Shown here in pieces: positions 38,969-47,306 of a stretch of 52,825 bases of DNA. The stretch is taken from contig RZYM01000015.1 in the NCBI GenBank assembly GCA_009930305.1, forward strand, positions 1-52,825. The letters are read 5' to 3'. The notes beneath the pieces were generated by a model. The model was given only the letters and a program-made list of their open reading frames with translations, did not search any database and was not told where the DNA came from. This DNA comes from Bacteroidia bacterium (GTDB lineage: Bacteria; Bacteroidota; Bacteroidia; Bacteroidales; Paludibacteraceae). Positions within the stretch are counted from its first letter, which is position 1; each line of letters starts with the position of its first letter. The position numbers and the translations under genes were made by a program.

Positions 38969-40300
38969 TTATTTAACCACCATCGTTTCGGTGTTGAATG
39001 CTGCACCATTGTAAATTGTTACAAAATATCTGCCTTTTGCAAGATTAGTTATATCTAAATTACATTCATTGCTATTAGGTTTAACTGACATTACAACTGC
39101 GCCATTTTGTGCACGAACTTCAATTTTGCTAATTTCTTCTTGTGATGCGATGTTAACAAATTGAACTGCAGGATTTGGAGAAATTTTTGTAATTGCAGCG
39201 CTTGTTTCTTGTACTGATGTTGCAGGGCAATCTCCAATTTTGTAATAGATAGCTTCAGGTTTTGTTAAGTTCTCTGCTGTCATTTCATTACCCGGAATGT
39301 CACTTGTACGATACAAGAATAATGCTTTAACAGATTCTCCTGTATATTGGGTTGTGTATGTTGCGGATTTTGCGTCATTAGATATTGTCATTACTTGATT
39401 ACCGCCTTCAGTTTGTTGAATTTCTGCATAAAGCAATGTAAGTGCGTTGTTATATGGAGTAACTGTATATGTTACATTACCGTTTATAGCATCGTAAGAT
39501 ATCACATAATGGATACGAAAAACTGTTGGATTGCCAAAGTGTCCTTTATCTCCTGAACATTGAGATTCTAATGTTTCAGTACTTGCTATTACTATTTCTG
39601 CTCCGGTAGAAATATTATTGCAATAATCTTTTGCTTTAATAGAAAAGTTATATTCTGTTCCAGGGGTTAAACCGTCTATTTTGATTACACCAGCTGTAGC
39701 AGCATATAGTTTGTCTGTGAAACTTTCGCAAGAAACTACGAAATTTGTAATGGCATTTGAGTTTTGATCAACACCTGCAACATTTAAATTTATATCGTAT
39801 GCTGTTTTTGATTCCAAAGAAGCAGAAGTCATCGTAGGATTTTCTGTTAAATCGCAACCACCTGAACAATTTGCTGTAACATCAAAATTTTGTACCGTTG
39901 CTTGCCAGCGACCAGCCCAATCAGGATTACCATATTGAATCATTATACTTGAAGTTGTAGTGCCGGAGTTAAGTGTAGCCTCAATAGCTAATTCTGCTAA
40001 AGGTTCACCTGTTTGGGCTGTTCCGAATTCGTAGGAACCTTGTGTTGCACCCGATACGGTAACATATATATAATTTATACCTTTAACGTTGTCTAAACCA
40101 GGTTTTACTACAACATTTATTTTGCCGGCTCCGTCGCCTGAAACAGTCAATAATATATGTGAATTTACATCTCCGAATCCGGGATCGTTAAGATGTCCTG
40201 TCGGAGTATCGCACCATTCTGATGCAGGTGCTGCAAAAGCTGCGCTTCCTAACATGATTAATGTCATGGCTGAGAAGAATCTTTTTGTAATTGTTTTCAT
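38969..40300 (-). CDS. T9SS type A sorted secreted protein with fibronectin-III-like domain
   Basis: This 443-residue secreted protein has a signal peptide (about 1-23, ending AAFAAPA). A middle part from about 160 to 245 has FN3-like strands (LTPGTEYNFSIKAKDYCNN). The last ~75 residues are the sorting domain, with SPNPAVQFVNI and ITNLAKGRYFVTIY ending in ETMVVK. It is thus exported by T9SS and processed by PorU. No catalytic motif was recognised, so a binding or surface-structural role is possible. It has its own promoter and terminator. Confidence 0.9.
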   Translation of the reverse strand: MKTITKRFFSAMTLIMLGSAAFAAPASEWCDTPTGHLNDPGFGDVNSHILLTVSGDGAGKINVVVKPGLDNVKGINYIYVTVSGATQGSYEFGTAQTGEPLAELAIEATLNSGTTTSSIMIQYGNPDWAGRWQATVQNFDVTANCSGGCDLTENPTMTSASLESKTAYDINLNVAGVDQNSNAITNFVVSCESFTDKLYAATAGVIKIDGLTPGTEYNFSIKAKDYCNNISTGAEIVIASTETLESQCSGDKGHFGNPTVFRIHYVISYDAINGNVTYTVTPYNNALTLLYAEIQQTEGGNQVMTISNDAKSATYTTQYTGESVKALFLYRTSDIPGNEMTAENLTKPEAIYYKIGDCPATSVQETSAAITKISPNPAVQFVNIASQEEISKIEVRAQNGAVVMSVKPNSNECNLDITNLAKGRYFVTIYNGAAFNTETMVVK

Positions 40301-40381
40301 GTTTTGTGATTTTATAAGTTATTAAAATTAATAGGTCAATTTTTTACGATTGTTATTTGTGCTGTCGTTTCGAACACGAAG

Positions 40382-40389
40382 CAAAAGTA
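40382..40389 (-). promoter_or_regulatory. -7 promoter element for the T9SS cargo gene
   Basis: The minus strand reads TACTTTTG, a full consensus match. A TTG is found 15 nt further upstream (complement of CAA at 40405-40407), slightly closer than the usual -33 spacing. The leader to the start at 40300 is about 75 nt. Confidence 0.6.
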
Positions 40390-40453
40390 TCTATTTTTTA
40401 ATTGCAATCGTTTGTCATCTTATGCACAAAAATTCATCATGAAAAATAAAAAA

Positions 40454-40481
40454 ATACATCAACGATACATCGTTAATGTAT
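40454..40481 (-). terminator. Inverted repeat downstream of the GH30 gene, probable terminator
   Basis: ATACATCAACGA (40454-40465) and TCGTTAATGTAT (40470-40481) form a 12-bp stem with one mismatch and a 4-nt loop. It lies 94 bp downstream of the GH30 stop. It could alternatively be an operator for the T9SS gene. Confidence 0.45.
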
Positions 40482-40575
40482 TAATTTGTTTACAATCAAT
40501 AACTTATTATTAATTGTGCTATCCTGGAAACATTAATCAATTAATGCTTATTCCCATTTTTATAGCATTTTTCGT

Positions 40576-42003
40576 CTATTTTGTTATGCAAGTTGTAGAA
40601 ATTGAATGTGCGGGTAATATGCAATTATACATTTTATCTCCAACTTGCATTGAATATTTTATTTCTTTATCTTCTTTATTCATGCATATAACTACAATGC
40701 TATTGTCAGGATTCATGGCTGCTGTGCAGTATAATTCGGCTCTGCTTGATGCACATGCAATTCGAACTGCTCCGGGGTTAATGAATTTTGAGAAATGTCC
40801 AATGTAGTAATAAGTATTTGTGTACATTAGCTTTCCTGTTTTAATATTTCCATGAATGGGTGCAAAGCAGTAATTTTCTACATGGTTGGGTCCACCTTTT
40901 TCATCTAGTAATATGTTCCAGTCTGTCCAAGCACATGTGCCGCAATTAAAATCATTAATCATACTATATCCGTAACGTTCTCCTATTGACCAATCATTTA
41001 TTTTTTTTAGGTTGAATTTTTCCACGCATCCTTCTGTGAAAATAAGTTCTTTGTCAGGGAATGATTCTTTTACTTTACGTAAATTCTCAAAGTACATAGG
41101 ACTTTTTGTCCATGTTTCGTACCAATGGAATCCGACTCCCCATACATATTTTGCTGCATCAGGGTCATTCAATATTGTTGCTGCTCTTTGATATATAAGA
41201 TCTCTGTTATGATCCCAGATTATGATTTTTTTATCACCTAATTTATTTTTTTGTAATGTAGGTCCTAAGTTGTTTTTTATAAAGTTACATTCATCCTGAG
41301 CTGTATATATGCATGATTCCCATGTTTGTGTAGCCATAGGTTCGTTTTGTGTGCTAACTCCCCATACTTTTATACCTTCCGCTTCGTAGGCTTTAATATA
41401 TTGTACAAAACATTCTGCCCATAATTGTTTGTATGTGGGAAGCAATTTGCCGCCTCTTATTATACTATGATTATCTTTCATCCATTGAGGTGGGCTCCAT
41501 GGGGCAGCGTAAAATATTGCATCATTACCTATTGATTCAATAGCTTGTTTTATAAGTGGTATTTTATAATGTTTATCATGTTCGATGCTAAATGATGATA
41601 ATGAAATGTCGTTTGCTTTCCAGTAAGAATAGCTGTCTGAACTAAAATCACAGCTTTGTATGGTAGATCTAATAATATTATAAGCTAAACCGTTTTCTTT
41701 ATCATAATATGCTGACAATAACTCTTTCTGAGCTTCTTTAGGAAGTTTTGCAAAAACTTCAGCTGATGCATCCGTAATAGCACCTCCAAATCCAATGTAT
41801 GTCTGGAAATGATGTAGCGGGTCAACGAATACCGAATATCTGTCTTCGGTTGGCTGTTCGCTTTTAACCGGATTAATTATGCTCTTTTGATATCTTGTAT
41901 CGTTAGACTTGGCCGTTGTATATACAGTGGCTGTTTGTGCTTGACAAATCGTATTTAATGATATACAAGCAGTAGTAATAATTAAATAAGGAGCAATTCT
42001 CAT
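40576..42003 (-). CDS. Glycoside hydrolase family 30 (beta-glucosidase/glucosylceramidase-like)
   Basis: The 475-residue secreted enzyme has a Sec signal peptide (about 1-22) and a TIM barrel with IGFGGAITDASAEVF, YAAPWSPPQWMKDN and GVGFHWYETW. The predicted acid/base is Glu221 in STQNEPMA and the nucleophile is Glu324 in FTEGCVE, both present. Likely substrates are beta-1,6- or beta-1,3-linked glucans or glucosyl conjugates; subfamily is not determined. It is 25 bp downstream of the pentein lipoprotein gene on the same strand. Confidence 0.92.
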   Translation of the reverse strand: MRIAPYLIITTACISLNTICQAQTATVYTTAKSNDTRYQKSIINPVKSEQPTEDRYSVFVDPLHHFQTYIGFGGAITDASAEVFAKLPKEAQKELLSAYYDKENGLAYNIIRSTIQSCDFSSDSYSYWKANDISLSSFSIEHDKHYKIPLIKQAIESIGNDAIFYAAPWSPPQWMKDNHSIIRGGKLLPTYKQLWAECFVQYIKAYEAEGIKVWGVSTQNEPMATQTWESCIYTAQDECNFIKNNLGPTLQKNKLGDKKIIIWDHNRDLIYQRAATILNDPDAAKYVWGVGFHWYETWTKSPMYFENLRKVKESFPDKELIFTEGCVEKFNLKKINDWSIGERYGYSMINDFNCGTCAWTDWNILLDEKGGPNHVENYCFAPIHGNIKTGKLMYTNTYYYIGHFSKFINPGAVRIACASSRAELYCTAAMNPDNSIVVICMNKEDKEIKYSMQVGDKMYNCILPAHSISTTCITK

Positions 42004-42028
42004 AAATGTATATATTATTAGCTATAAG

Positions 42029-43162
42029 TTATTTATCTCTTAAAATGGCTTGAGTTGAGCAGCGTATTGATCCGCCTTGACCATTATGAGTTCCGAAAAA
42101 GACCTTATGAACTGTAATCCCATAAGATTCTAAGGCTGATTTAATGCGATTTGATGTCTCTATTGTATGATTGTTATAACTCATTATATAGTTTTTGTCG
42201 TTAACGGGAAGTCCATTTACTGCAAGTCTGGATGCTTCTTCAAGCGATACTTCTACCAAATCCCATCCATTAAGTACTTCCGGAATTCCATCAGAAAATG
42301 CGTCTTTGCAAATTATGGCTAGGCCTTCTTTAGGAATAGAAAGAGCACAATCTAAGTGTAGTATATTTTCAACCAAAGGAACTCTTATTACATTGTAATC
42401 GTCTCCTAAATAATTTTTTAGCCAATTATAACCGGCTTCATTTGATCCTACTGCTTTGTTAGCTGTATTTCCCACTAGAATTGTTTTTCCTAATACCATT
42501 ACATCGCCACCCTCTAAGGCAGGAGTTTCGTCAGAAGGAACCGGTAAAAGTGGAATTTGTGGCATTGAAACCCAAACAACCGTTTCGTCGCATTTTGTCA
42601 TAAGTAATTGGTTAAAGCCAATTATGTCAAAGCGCCTGAGAGGTGTTTTAAGTGTGAGTTCAATAACATTATTGCCAATTATAGCGAGATTATCACGAGG
42701 AAAATCTTGAGAATATCCATTAATTAGAGCAGCCTCACCATAGTTATCTATAACCCATTGTTCTGTAATAAGATCAGGTCTATGCACAGTAACCCCCAAA
42801 GAATGGAATACACCAATAAGATCATTATTTTCAATTTCTAGTAGATCGGTCTCCGAAATAGTTCCGGCAGGATCGTATTCTCCATTTTCGTTGTATTTTA
42901 CGTCTGTCCAATTGAATCCTGCAGTTGTTTCTGCAATTTTCCTCTCATCTTCAGGTAAAATTTTAATAGCCTCTTTATACCATGGCGCATCTATACTCGG
43001 ATTTTTACCACTAGATAATCCGACTATTACTTCTTTTAAATTTCCATATTCACTATTTATATAGATCTTCTGGCTGCTAGGAGTAGGTTGGTCGTGGCAA
43101 GAACTTAAAATTGCTAAAGAAAGCAATATAATTATTGGCGATGCTATTGATTTCATAATCAT
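42029..43162 (-). CDS. Lipoprotein of the pentein (amidinotransferase/arginine deiminase-like) fold
   Basis: This 377-residue protein has a lipoprotein signal ending LSSC at about residue 22. The catalytic pattern of guanidine-modifying enzymes is visible: FPRDNLAIIGNNVIE, Asp220 in EGGDVMV, His269 and Asp271 in HLDCAL and the nucleophile Cys368 in GSIRCSTQ near the C-terminus. It may act on arginine, agmatine or peptidyl-arginine outside the inner membrane. Amidinotransferase and deiminase activity cannot be separated from sequence. The start could be two codons later (MKSIAS). It is 25 bp ahead of the GH30 gene. Confidence 0.8.
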   Translation of the reverse strand: MIMKSIASPIIILLSLAILSSCHDQPTPSSQKIYINSEYGNLKEVIVGLSSGKNPSIDAPWYKEAIKILPEDERKIAETTAGFNWTDVKYNENGEYDPAGTISETDLLEIENNDLIGVFHSLGVTVHRPDLITEQWVIDNYGEAALINGYSQDFPRDNLAIIGNNVIELTLKTPLRRFDIIGFNQLLMTKCDETVVWVSMPQIPLLPVPSDETPALEGGDVMVLGKTILVGNTANKAVGSNEAGYNWLKNYLGDDYNVIRVPLVENILHLDCALSIPKEGLAIICKDAFSDGIPEVLNGWDLVEVSLEEASRLAVNGLPVNDKNYIMSYNNHTIETSNRIKSALESYGITVHKVFFGTHNGQGGSIRCSTQAILRDK

Positions 43163-43175
43163 AGAATTAATTTTC

Positions 43176-43183
43176 CAAAGTTA
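43176..43183 (-). promoter_or_regulatory. -7 promoter element for the pentein-GH30 unit
   Basis: The minus strand reads TAACTTTG, 14 nt upstream of the pentein start. The flanking ~29 bp (43171-43200) are nearly identical to those around the phosphatase promoter (47302-47331). Confidence 0.6.
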
Positions 43184-43291
43184 ATTAATTTTTTGAATAT
43201 GAAATCGCTGCCGTAGTAAAAGCTCTGTAAAAAGTGGATGAATTACCAGGATTAGAAAGCGATTTAGCTATTGTAACCTATTATTATATAT

Positions 43292-44260
43292 TTACATCAA
43301 CCAGTTAAATAACCATCCGCTAATGATAATTAATAAAGCCGTTACTCCAAAGAAGATGCCGATTAGTTTCCATGTCATTACTGTTTTTAGAAGCATTGCC
43401 TCCGGAAATGAAAGTCCTATGACGGCCATCATGAAAGCGATGGCAGTGCCTATGGATATGCCTTTTTGGACGAAGACTTCTACTATCGGTACAATTCCTG
43501 CTGCATTGGCATAGACAGGAACGGCTACTATTACAGCTAGCGGAACACTATACCATTTGTCTGAAGACAAAACACTTTCAAAAAATCCGTCAGGTACAAA
43601 TCCATGCATGGCTGCACCCAAACCAATTCCGATAATAACATATAGCAGCACGCTTCTCACAATTTTCCAAGATCCCAATACTATGTTTGGAAGTCGTTTC
43701 CAAAAGGAGATTTTCTCTGACTCCCATTTTTTAGTTTCTGCCAAACTCTTCTTTTGAAGTTCGAGCACCCATGGATTCAATAAACGTTCTAAATGAAAAC
43801 GTTCAAGTATTATTCCGCCTATCATACTCAATATTAAGCCGCTAACTACATAAATAATAGTCACTTTTAGTCCAAAAGTTCCTAAAAACATAGCTATTGC
43901 TATCTCACTCAAAAGAGGAGAAGATATTAAAAATGTCAAAGTAACCCCCATAGGGATTCCTCCTTTTACAAACCCTATAAATAGGGGTACGCTGCTGCAC
44001 GAGCAGAATGGTGTGACGGCACCAAGTAGCGCAGCCAAAAAATATTGCAAACCGAACATTTTGTGCTTAGTCAAATAGTTGCGTACGCGGTCTATAGGAA
44101 AATATGCATTGATTATTCCCATCAAAACACTAATCAAGAATAAAAGGATTAATATCTTAATGGTATCATAAAAGAAAAAATTGACAGCCATTCCTAATCT
44201 GCTTCCTTCTTGTAAACCGAAAACAGCATATACTAACCAATCAGCAAAATTTTGAATCAT
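43292..44260 (-). CDS. Permease of the ArsP/UPF0718 (DUF318) family
   Basis: This 322-residue inner-membrane protein has about eight hydrophobic helices. The family motif CSCSSVPLFIGFVKGGIPMG follows the third helix, and a second half has VPVYANAAGIVPIVEVFV. Members such as ArsP export trivalent organoarsenicals; others are uncharacterised. It is the last gene of the arsR-controlled run, 2 bp after the ArsG-like permease. A metal or arsenic export role is inferred from context. Confidence 0.85.
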   Translation of the reverse strand: MIQNFADWLVYAVFGLQEGSRLGMAVNFFFYDTIKILILLFLISVLMGIINAYFPIDRVRNYLTKHKMFGLQYFLAALLGAVTPFCSCSSVPLFIGFVKGGIPMGVTLTFLISSPLLSEIAIAMFLGTFGLKVTIIYVVSGLILSMIGGIILERFHLERLLNPWVLELQKKSLAETKKWESEKISFWKRLPNIVLGSWKIVRSVLLYVIIGIGLGAAMHGFVPDGFFESVLSSDKWYSVPLAVIVAVPVYANAAGIVPIVEVFVQKGISIGTAIAFMMAVIGLSFPEAMLLKTVMTWKLIGIFFGVTALLIIISGWLFNWLM

Positions 44261-44262
44261 AA

Positions 44263-44970
44263 TTATAAATATATAGTAACAAAATAATAAATACCAATAT
44301 TAATGCAGATAATGCCTATTACTATGTTGAACCATTTTTGAAAAACAAGCATTTTGTCATAGAAATTGCCAATACTGTTTGCACTATATGCGATAATCCA
44401 GGCAACAATGATAACCGGTAGAGCTGTTGCCAATGCAAATACTACAGGCAAAAAATATCCACCCGAAGATGTTGCTGAAAGTGGGATCAACATACCGAAA
44501 TAGAAAACACCGCTTGTCGGACAAAATGCCAAAGCAAACAACATTCCGATAATTAGAGCTCCCCAACCACCTCTGTTTTTTAAATTTTCACTGTCACCTT
44601 TAAATCCGAATGACGGGAGTTTAATTTTGTCGGCAAACAAAATTAAAAGTCCCAACAATATCAAGAAAGGTGCAATAAATATCTCGCCGTATTTACTAAC
44701 TGTTTTCTGAATATGAAATGTGCTTGCACCTTCATGCAAAATGTATATCAGTATTGCGCCAAGCAAAGTGTAGATAATGATTCGCCCCAGCGTATAGAGC
44801 AGACCATTGAGCAAAATACGTTTTTTGCTTTCTATATCTTTGCTTATATATCCAATAGCTGTAATATTAGTAGCCAATGGACAAGGACTTACGGCGGTAA
44901 GCAATCCCAATAAAAAAGCGATGAGAATAGGCGTGTTACTGCTGTCAATAATCTGCTGAATCCATTCCAT
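44263..44970 (-). CDS. ArsG-like CcdA/DsbD-type membrane permease
   Basis: This 235-residue membrane protein has six hydrophobic helices of the CcdA/DsbD beta type. The helix-1 motif TAVSPCPLATNITA and the later FALAFCPTSGVFYFG place Cys-Pro pairs in the membrane. Proteins like this are annotated as ArsG in the Bacteroides ars operon, where they are linked to efflux of reduced aromatic arsenicals. The start overlaps the arsF-like stop by 1 bp. Confidence 0.8.
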   Translation of the reverse strand: MEWIQQIIDSSNTPILIAFLLGLLTAVSPCPLATNITAIGYISKDIESKKRILLNGLLYTLGRIIIYTLLGAILIYILHEGASTFHIQKTVSKYGEIFIAPFLILLGLLILFADKIKLPSFGFKGDSENLKNRGGWGALIIGMLFALAFCPTSGVFYFGMLIPLSATSSGGYFLPVVFALATALPVIIVAWIIAYSANSIGNFYDKMLVFQKWFNIVIGIICINIGIYYFVTIYL

Positions 44971-45377
44971 TACTTAAGAATTTTAGACAGTTCGTCTTTT
45001 AACTTTGCTTTGAATACATCCGGTTGATTTTTGGCATAACTAAATCCCATATCTGTAAGATTTATAATTTTGCCTTTTTTGTCTAAAATCAATGACGACC
45101 ACGAAACCTCGTACTTGTCGGCTAATGCTTCGTTTTCTGTAATATCAATTACTTTAAAAACGATTTTCTTGTTATTCATTTCCTTTTTGAAGTCTTTTTC
45201 AAGAACCTCTTTAGTAAGTGCTTCTATTGACCTACAAGTTATACAGCGTTGCTTTCCATGAAAATACAATACTTCAACCGCATTCGATTTTGATTTTTCC
45301 GTTTGTTTTTTTGTTTTAGCGTTTACACATGAAATAAACATCGTTAACGCAATCATTAAATATATTAGACGTTTCAT
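44970..45377 (-). CDS. ArsF-like lipoprotein with a CxxC redox motif
   Basis: This 135-residue protein has a lipobox-like FISC (Cys17) after a hydrophobic start, so it is likely membrane-anchored outside the cytoplasm. A thioredoxin-like core contains CITC (Cys45, Cys48). It corresponds to the protein annotated as nitrophenyl compound reductase subunit ArsF in Bacteroides. Redox transfer to or from the ArsG-like protein is an inference from gene order. It overlaps the arsE-like gene by 4 bp. Confidence 0.75.
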   Translation of the reverse strand: MKRLIYLMIALTMFISCVNAKTKKQTEKSKSNAVEVLYFHGKQRCITCRSIEALTKEVLEKDFKKEMNNKKIVFKVIDITENEALADKYEVSWSSLILDKKGKIINLTDMGFSYAKNQPDVFKAKLKDELSKILK

Positions 45378-45622
45378 CTCTTTTCCTCCTGCAATTTTTT
45401 TAATAGTGATTCTACTTCCGATAGAGAAAGGTTTCCTTTCGCTACCACTTTTTCGTCAACTACAATAGCAGGTAGCGACATCACGTCGTACTGCATAATC
45501 TTCATCAAGTCTTCTTCTTTAACTATTTCGGCTTGAATATTCATTTCCGATACGGCTTTTTGAACAGTTGCGAACAAGGCCTTGCATCCGGCGCAGCCTG
45601 TTCCGAGAATTTTAATTTTCAT
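45374..45622 (-). CDS. Small thioredoxin-like redox protein, ArsE-like
   Basis: The 82-residue protein has a CAGC redox motif (Cys10, Cys13) followed by Lys, then MSLPAIVVDEKVVAKG with a cis-proline segment, as in small redox-active TM0996/MTH-type thioredoxins. In the Bacteroides vulgatus ars operon a similar small gene is arsE. It has no signal peptide and should be cytoplasmic. The operator-like inverted repeat at 45661-45680 lies 38 bp upstream of its start. Confidence 0.8.
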   Translation of the reverse strand: MKIKILGTGCAGCKALFATVQKAVSEMNIQAEIVKEEDLMKIMQYDVMSLPAIVVDEKVVAKGNLSLSEVESLLKKLQEEKR

Positions 45623-45660
45623 TTTACTATATGTTTTATTTGTACATAAATATTATTTGT

Positions 45661-45680
45661 TGTTCGCCTAACAACGAACA
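45661..45680 (-). promoter_or_regulatory. Second ArsR operator, upstream of the arsE-like gene
   Basis: TGTTCG (45661-45666), an 8-bp spacer and CGAACA (45675-45680) repeat exactly the half-sites and spacing of the operator upstream of arsR. It sits in the gap between the arsR stop and the arsE-like start. This suggests that arsR and the arsEFG-permease genes are repressed at two separate sites. Confidence 0.65.
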
Positions 45681-45696
45681 TTGAAATCAAAAAAAA

Positions 45697-46014
45697 CTAT
45701 TTACAGCATCCTTCTTTTTTACATGCACAGTCATCAAAAAGTTCTACAAAAAGCGATTTCGCTAATTTCCAATTTTCGCGGTTTATGCAATATTTTACTT
45801 TTGGGGCTTCTATTTCGCCTTGGATTAGTCCGGCTTCTTTCAATTCTTTTAGATGTTGGGATACAGTAGCTTTTGCTATTGGAAGCTCTTCAAAAATATC
45901 GCCAAAATAGCAAGTAGTGCGATTCGCAAGAAATCTCAGTATTGCAATGCGAGTAGGGTGACCTAAAGCTTTTGCAAAACGTGCAATCTGTTCGTTATTG
46001 AGTTCTTTTGTCAT
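45697..46014 (-). CDS. arsR: ArsR-family transcriptional repressor
   Basis: The 105-residue protein (start MTKELNNEQ; an alternative at 46023 adds MYI) is a winged-helix ArsR/SmtB repressor. LGHPTRIAILRFL and the recognition helix AKATVSQHLKELKEAGLI are clear. Cysteines are at 35 (TCYFG), 76 (YCIN) and clustered near the C-terminus at 96, 98, 103 and 104 (CACKKEGCC). The classical ELCVCDL arsenic motif is absent. Upstream is a perfect 17-bp inverted repeat. Confidence 0.9.
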   Translation of the reverse strand: MTKELNNEQIARFAKALGHPTRIAILRFLANRTTCYFGDIFEELPIAKATVSQHLKELKEAGLIQGEIEAPKVKYCINRENWKLAKSLFVELFDDCACKKEGCCK

Positions 46015-46024
46015 AATATACACA

Positions 46025-46066
46025 AATTAAAATATTGTTCGCAATATTACGAACAATATTTTAATT
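46025..46066 (-). promoter_or_regulatory. ArsR operator, perfect 17-bp inverted repeat
   Basis: The arm AATTAAAATATTGTTCG (46025-46041) and its exact complement (46050-46066) flank an 8-bp spacer. The inner core TGTTCG-N8-CGAACA is repeated upstream of the arsE-like gene. It ends 11 bp before the arsR start, a typical autoregulatory position. Confidence 0.8.
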
Positions 46067-46096
46067 AGCAATGGTTTTGTGAATATTTCTTTTTAA

Positions 46097-46131
46097 AAAC
46101 CCCAAGTATTTATGTTTAACACTTGGGGTTT
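46097..46131 (-). terminator. Terminator of the DUF975 gene
   Basis: AAACCCCAAGT (46097-46107) and ACTTGGGGTTT (46121-46131) form a perfect 11-bp stem. On the minus strand it is followed by a short U run. It lies 15 bp after the DUF975 stop and isolates that gene from arsR. Confidence 0.85.
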
Positions 46132-46145
46132 GCGATGTTTTAATT

Positions 46146-46733
46146 TTATTGATTTGTAGTTTCTGCTTTTAATTCTTCGTAGAAATGACTGTGTGATGTA
46201 TATATGTAAGGTAATAACCACAAGAAACCGATACCCAATGAGAGTATGCTTAGTAACCACCATCCTATAAAGCTAAGGTCAAGCAAGAAAAGTTTCATTT
46301 TGTAACCATTCATCATCTGCATACTTTCATTGATGCAGTCTTCTGGTCTCAATTCAGGTTTGTCTAAGGCAATAAAAAATGCTTGAGAATAAGAGTATGA
46401 TTTAATAACACCCGGAACAAACAACAATAGGGTCCACAAAATAATATATAGGGCTTGAAGTAAAGATACTCCTAATGCTCTGCCGTAATCATTAAAGCAA
46501 TCAAACATTTTAGAAATCAAATTATCTTTATCGCCTCGTATAAACATCAAATATGCTTGAATCAAACTATAGCAAATAGGTATATACAAAAATATTAATG
46601 CTATAAATCCGCCAAAAGGGATAGCGGTTGTTCCACTAATTAAGAGTATAAGTAAAGTTGATAGTACAGGCATAGACCAATTGCCTCTTAATGAATCGCA
46701 AGCCATACTGCGAATTTCTGAATTTGTTTTCAT
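46146..46733 (-). CDS. DUF975 family membrane protein
   Basis: The 195-residue protein from ATG at 46733 begins KTNSEIRSMACDSLRGNW, the usual opening of this family, so the ATG 30 nt earlier is not used. It has about four to five membrane helices (for example around 20-55, 90-115 and 150-180) and ends in a short cytoplasmic tail. Its function is unknown. It is 54 bp downstream of the phosphatase gene on the same strand. Confidence 0.8.
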   Translation of the reverse strand: MKTNSEIRSMACDSLRGNWSMPVLSTLLILLISGTTAIPFGGFIALIFLYIPICYSLIQAYLMFIRGDKDNLISKMFDCFNDYGRALGVSLLQALYIILWTLLLFVPGVIKSYSYSQAFFIALDKPELRPEDCINESMQMMNGYKMKLFLLDLSFIGWWLLSILSLGIGFLWLLPYIYTSHSHFYEELKAETTNQ

Positions 46734-46787
46734 ATGCGTTGATTTTTTTATGGTATTTAGCAAATATATTATTAAATATTCAGAATA

Positions 46788-47261
46788 TCAATAGTTTGGA
46801 GCATTTTTTGATAAAATACCGTTACAAGCATCTTCCAAAATATCCATTACGTACTCAAAACCTCCGGCTCCTCCATAATATGGATCCGGAACATGGTCTG
46901 CAATTATATTGACGCAATAATCGGTTATTCGAATTATTTTATTTTTAGTTTCTAATGTTGGTGCTAACTCTCGCAATGCATCAATATTACTGTCGTCCAT
47001 TCCAAGTATCAAATCGAAATTATAAAAGTCGTCTATAGTAATGGGTCTTGATCTATGCGTAAGATTGTATCCGCGACGTATGGCATGTGCACGCATTCGC
47101 GAATCGGGCAATTCGCCCTGATGATAGTCTAAAATTCCAGCCGAATCAATCTCAAATAGTTCGGAGCATCCTTGTTCTTTAATTAAATGCAGCATAATAC
47201 CCTCAGCCGCAGGCGATCGGCATATATTTCCCAGGCACACAAATAAAATTTTTGTTGTCAT
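46788..47261 (-). CDS. Low-molecular-weight protein tyrosine phosphatase
   Basis: This 157-residue cytoplasmic enzyme carries the signature C-X5-R at Cys9-Arg15 in FVCLGNICRSPAAEG and the general-acid loop DPYYGG near residue 124, both intact. The target could be a tyrosine kinase or capsule regulator, but no such gene is adjacent. It has its own -7 element, shared in context with the pentein promoter. Confidence 0.94.
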   Translation of the reverse strand: MTTKILFVCLGNICRSPAAEGIMLHLIKEQGCSELFEIDSAGILDYHQGELPDSRMRAHAIRRGYNLTHRSRPITIDDFYNFDLILGMDDSNIDALRELAPTLETKNKIIRITDYCVNIIADHVPDPYYGGAGGFEYVMDILEDACNGILSKNAPNY

Positions 47262-47306
47262 ATTTTATGTTCAAATGTTTCTGTTTTTTGCGATGGGTTT
47301 GATTTC

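Noticed and set aside
46734-46763. Earlier start for the DUF975 gene
   Set aside because: The added MLNTIKKSTH is not typical, while the later ATG begins with the family-like KTNSEIRSMA.
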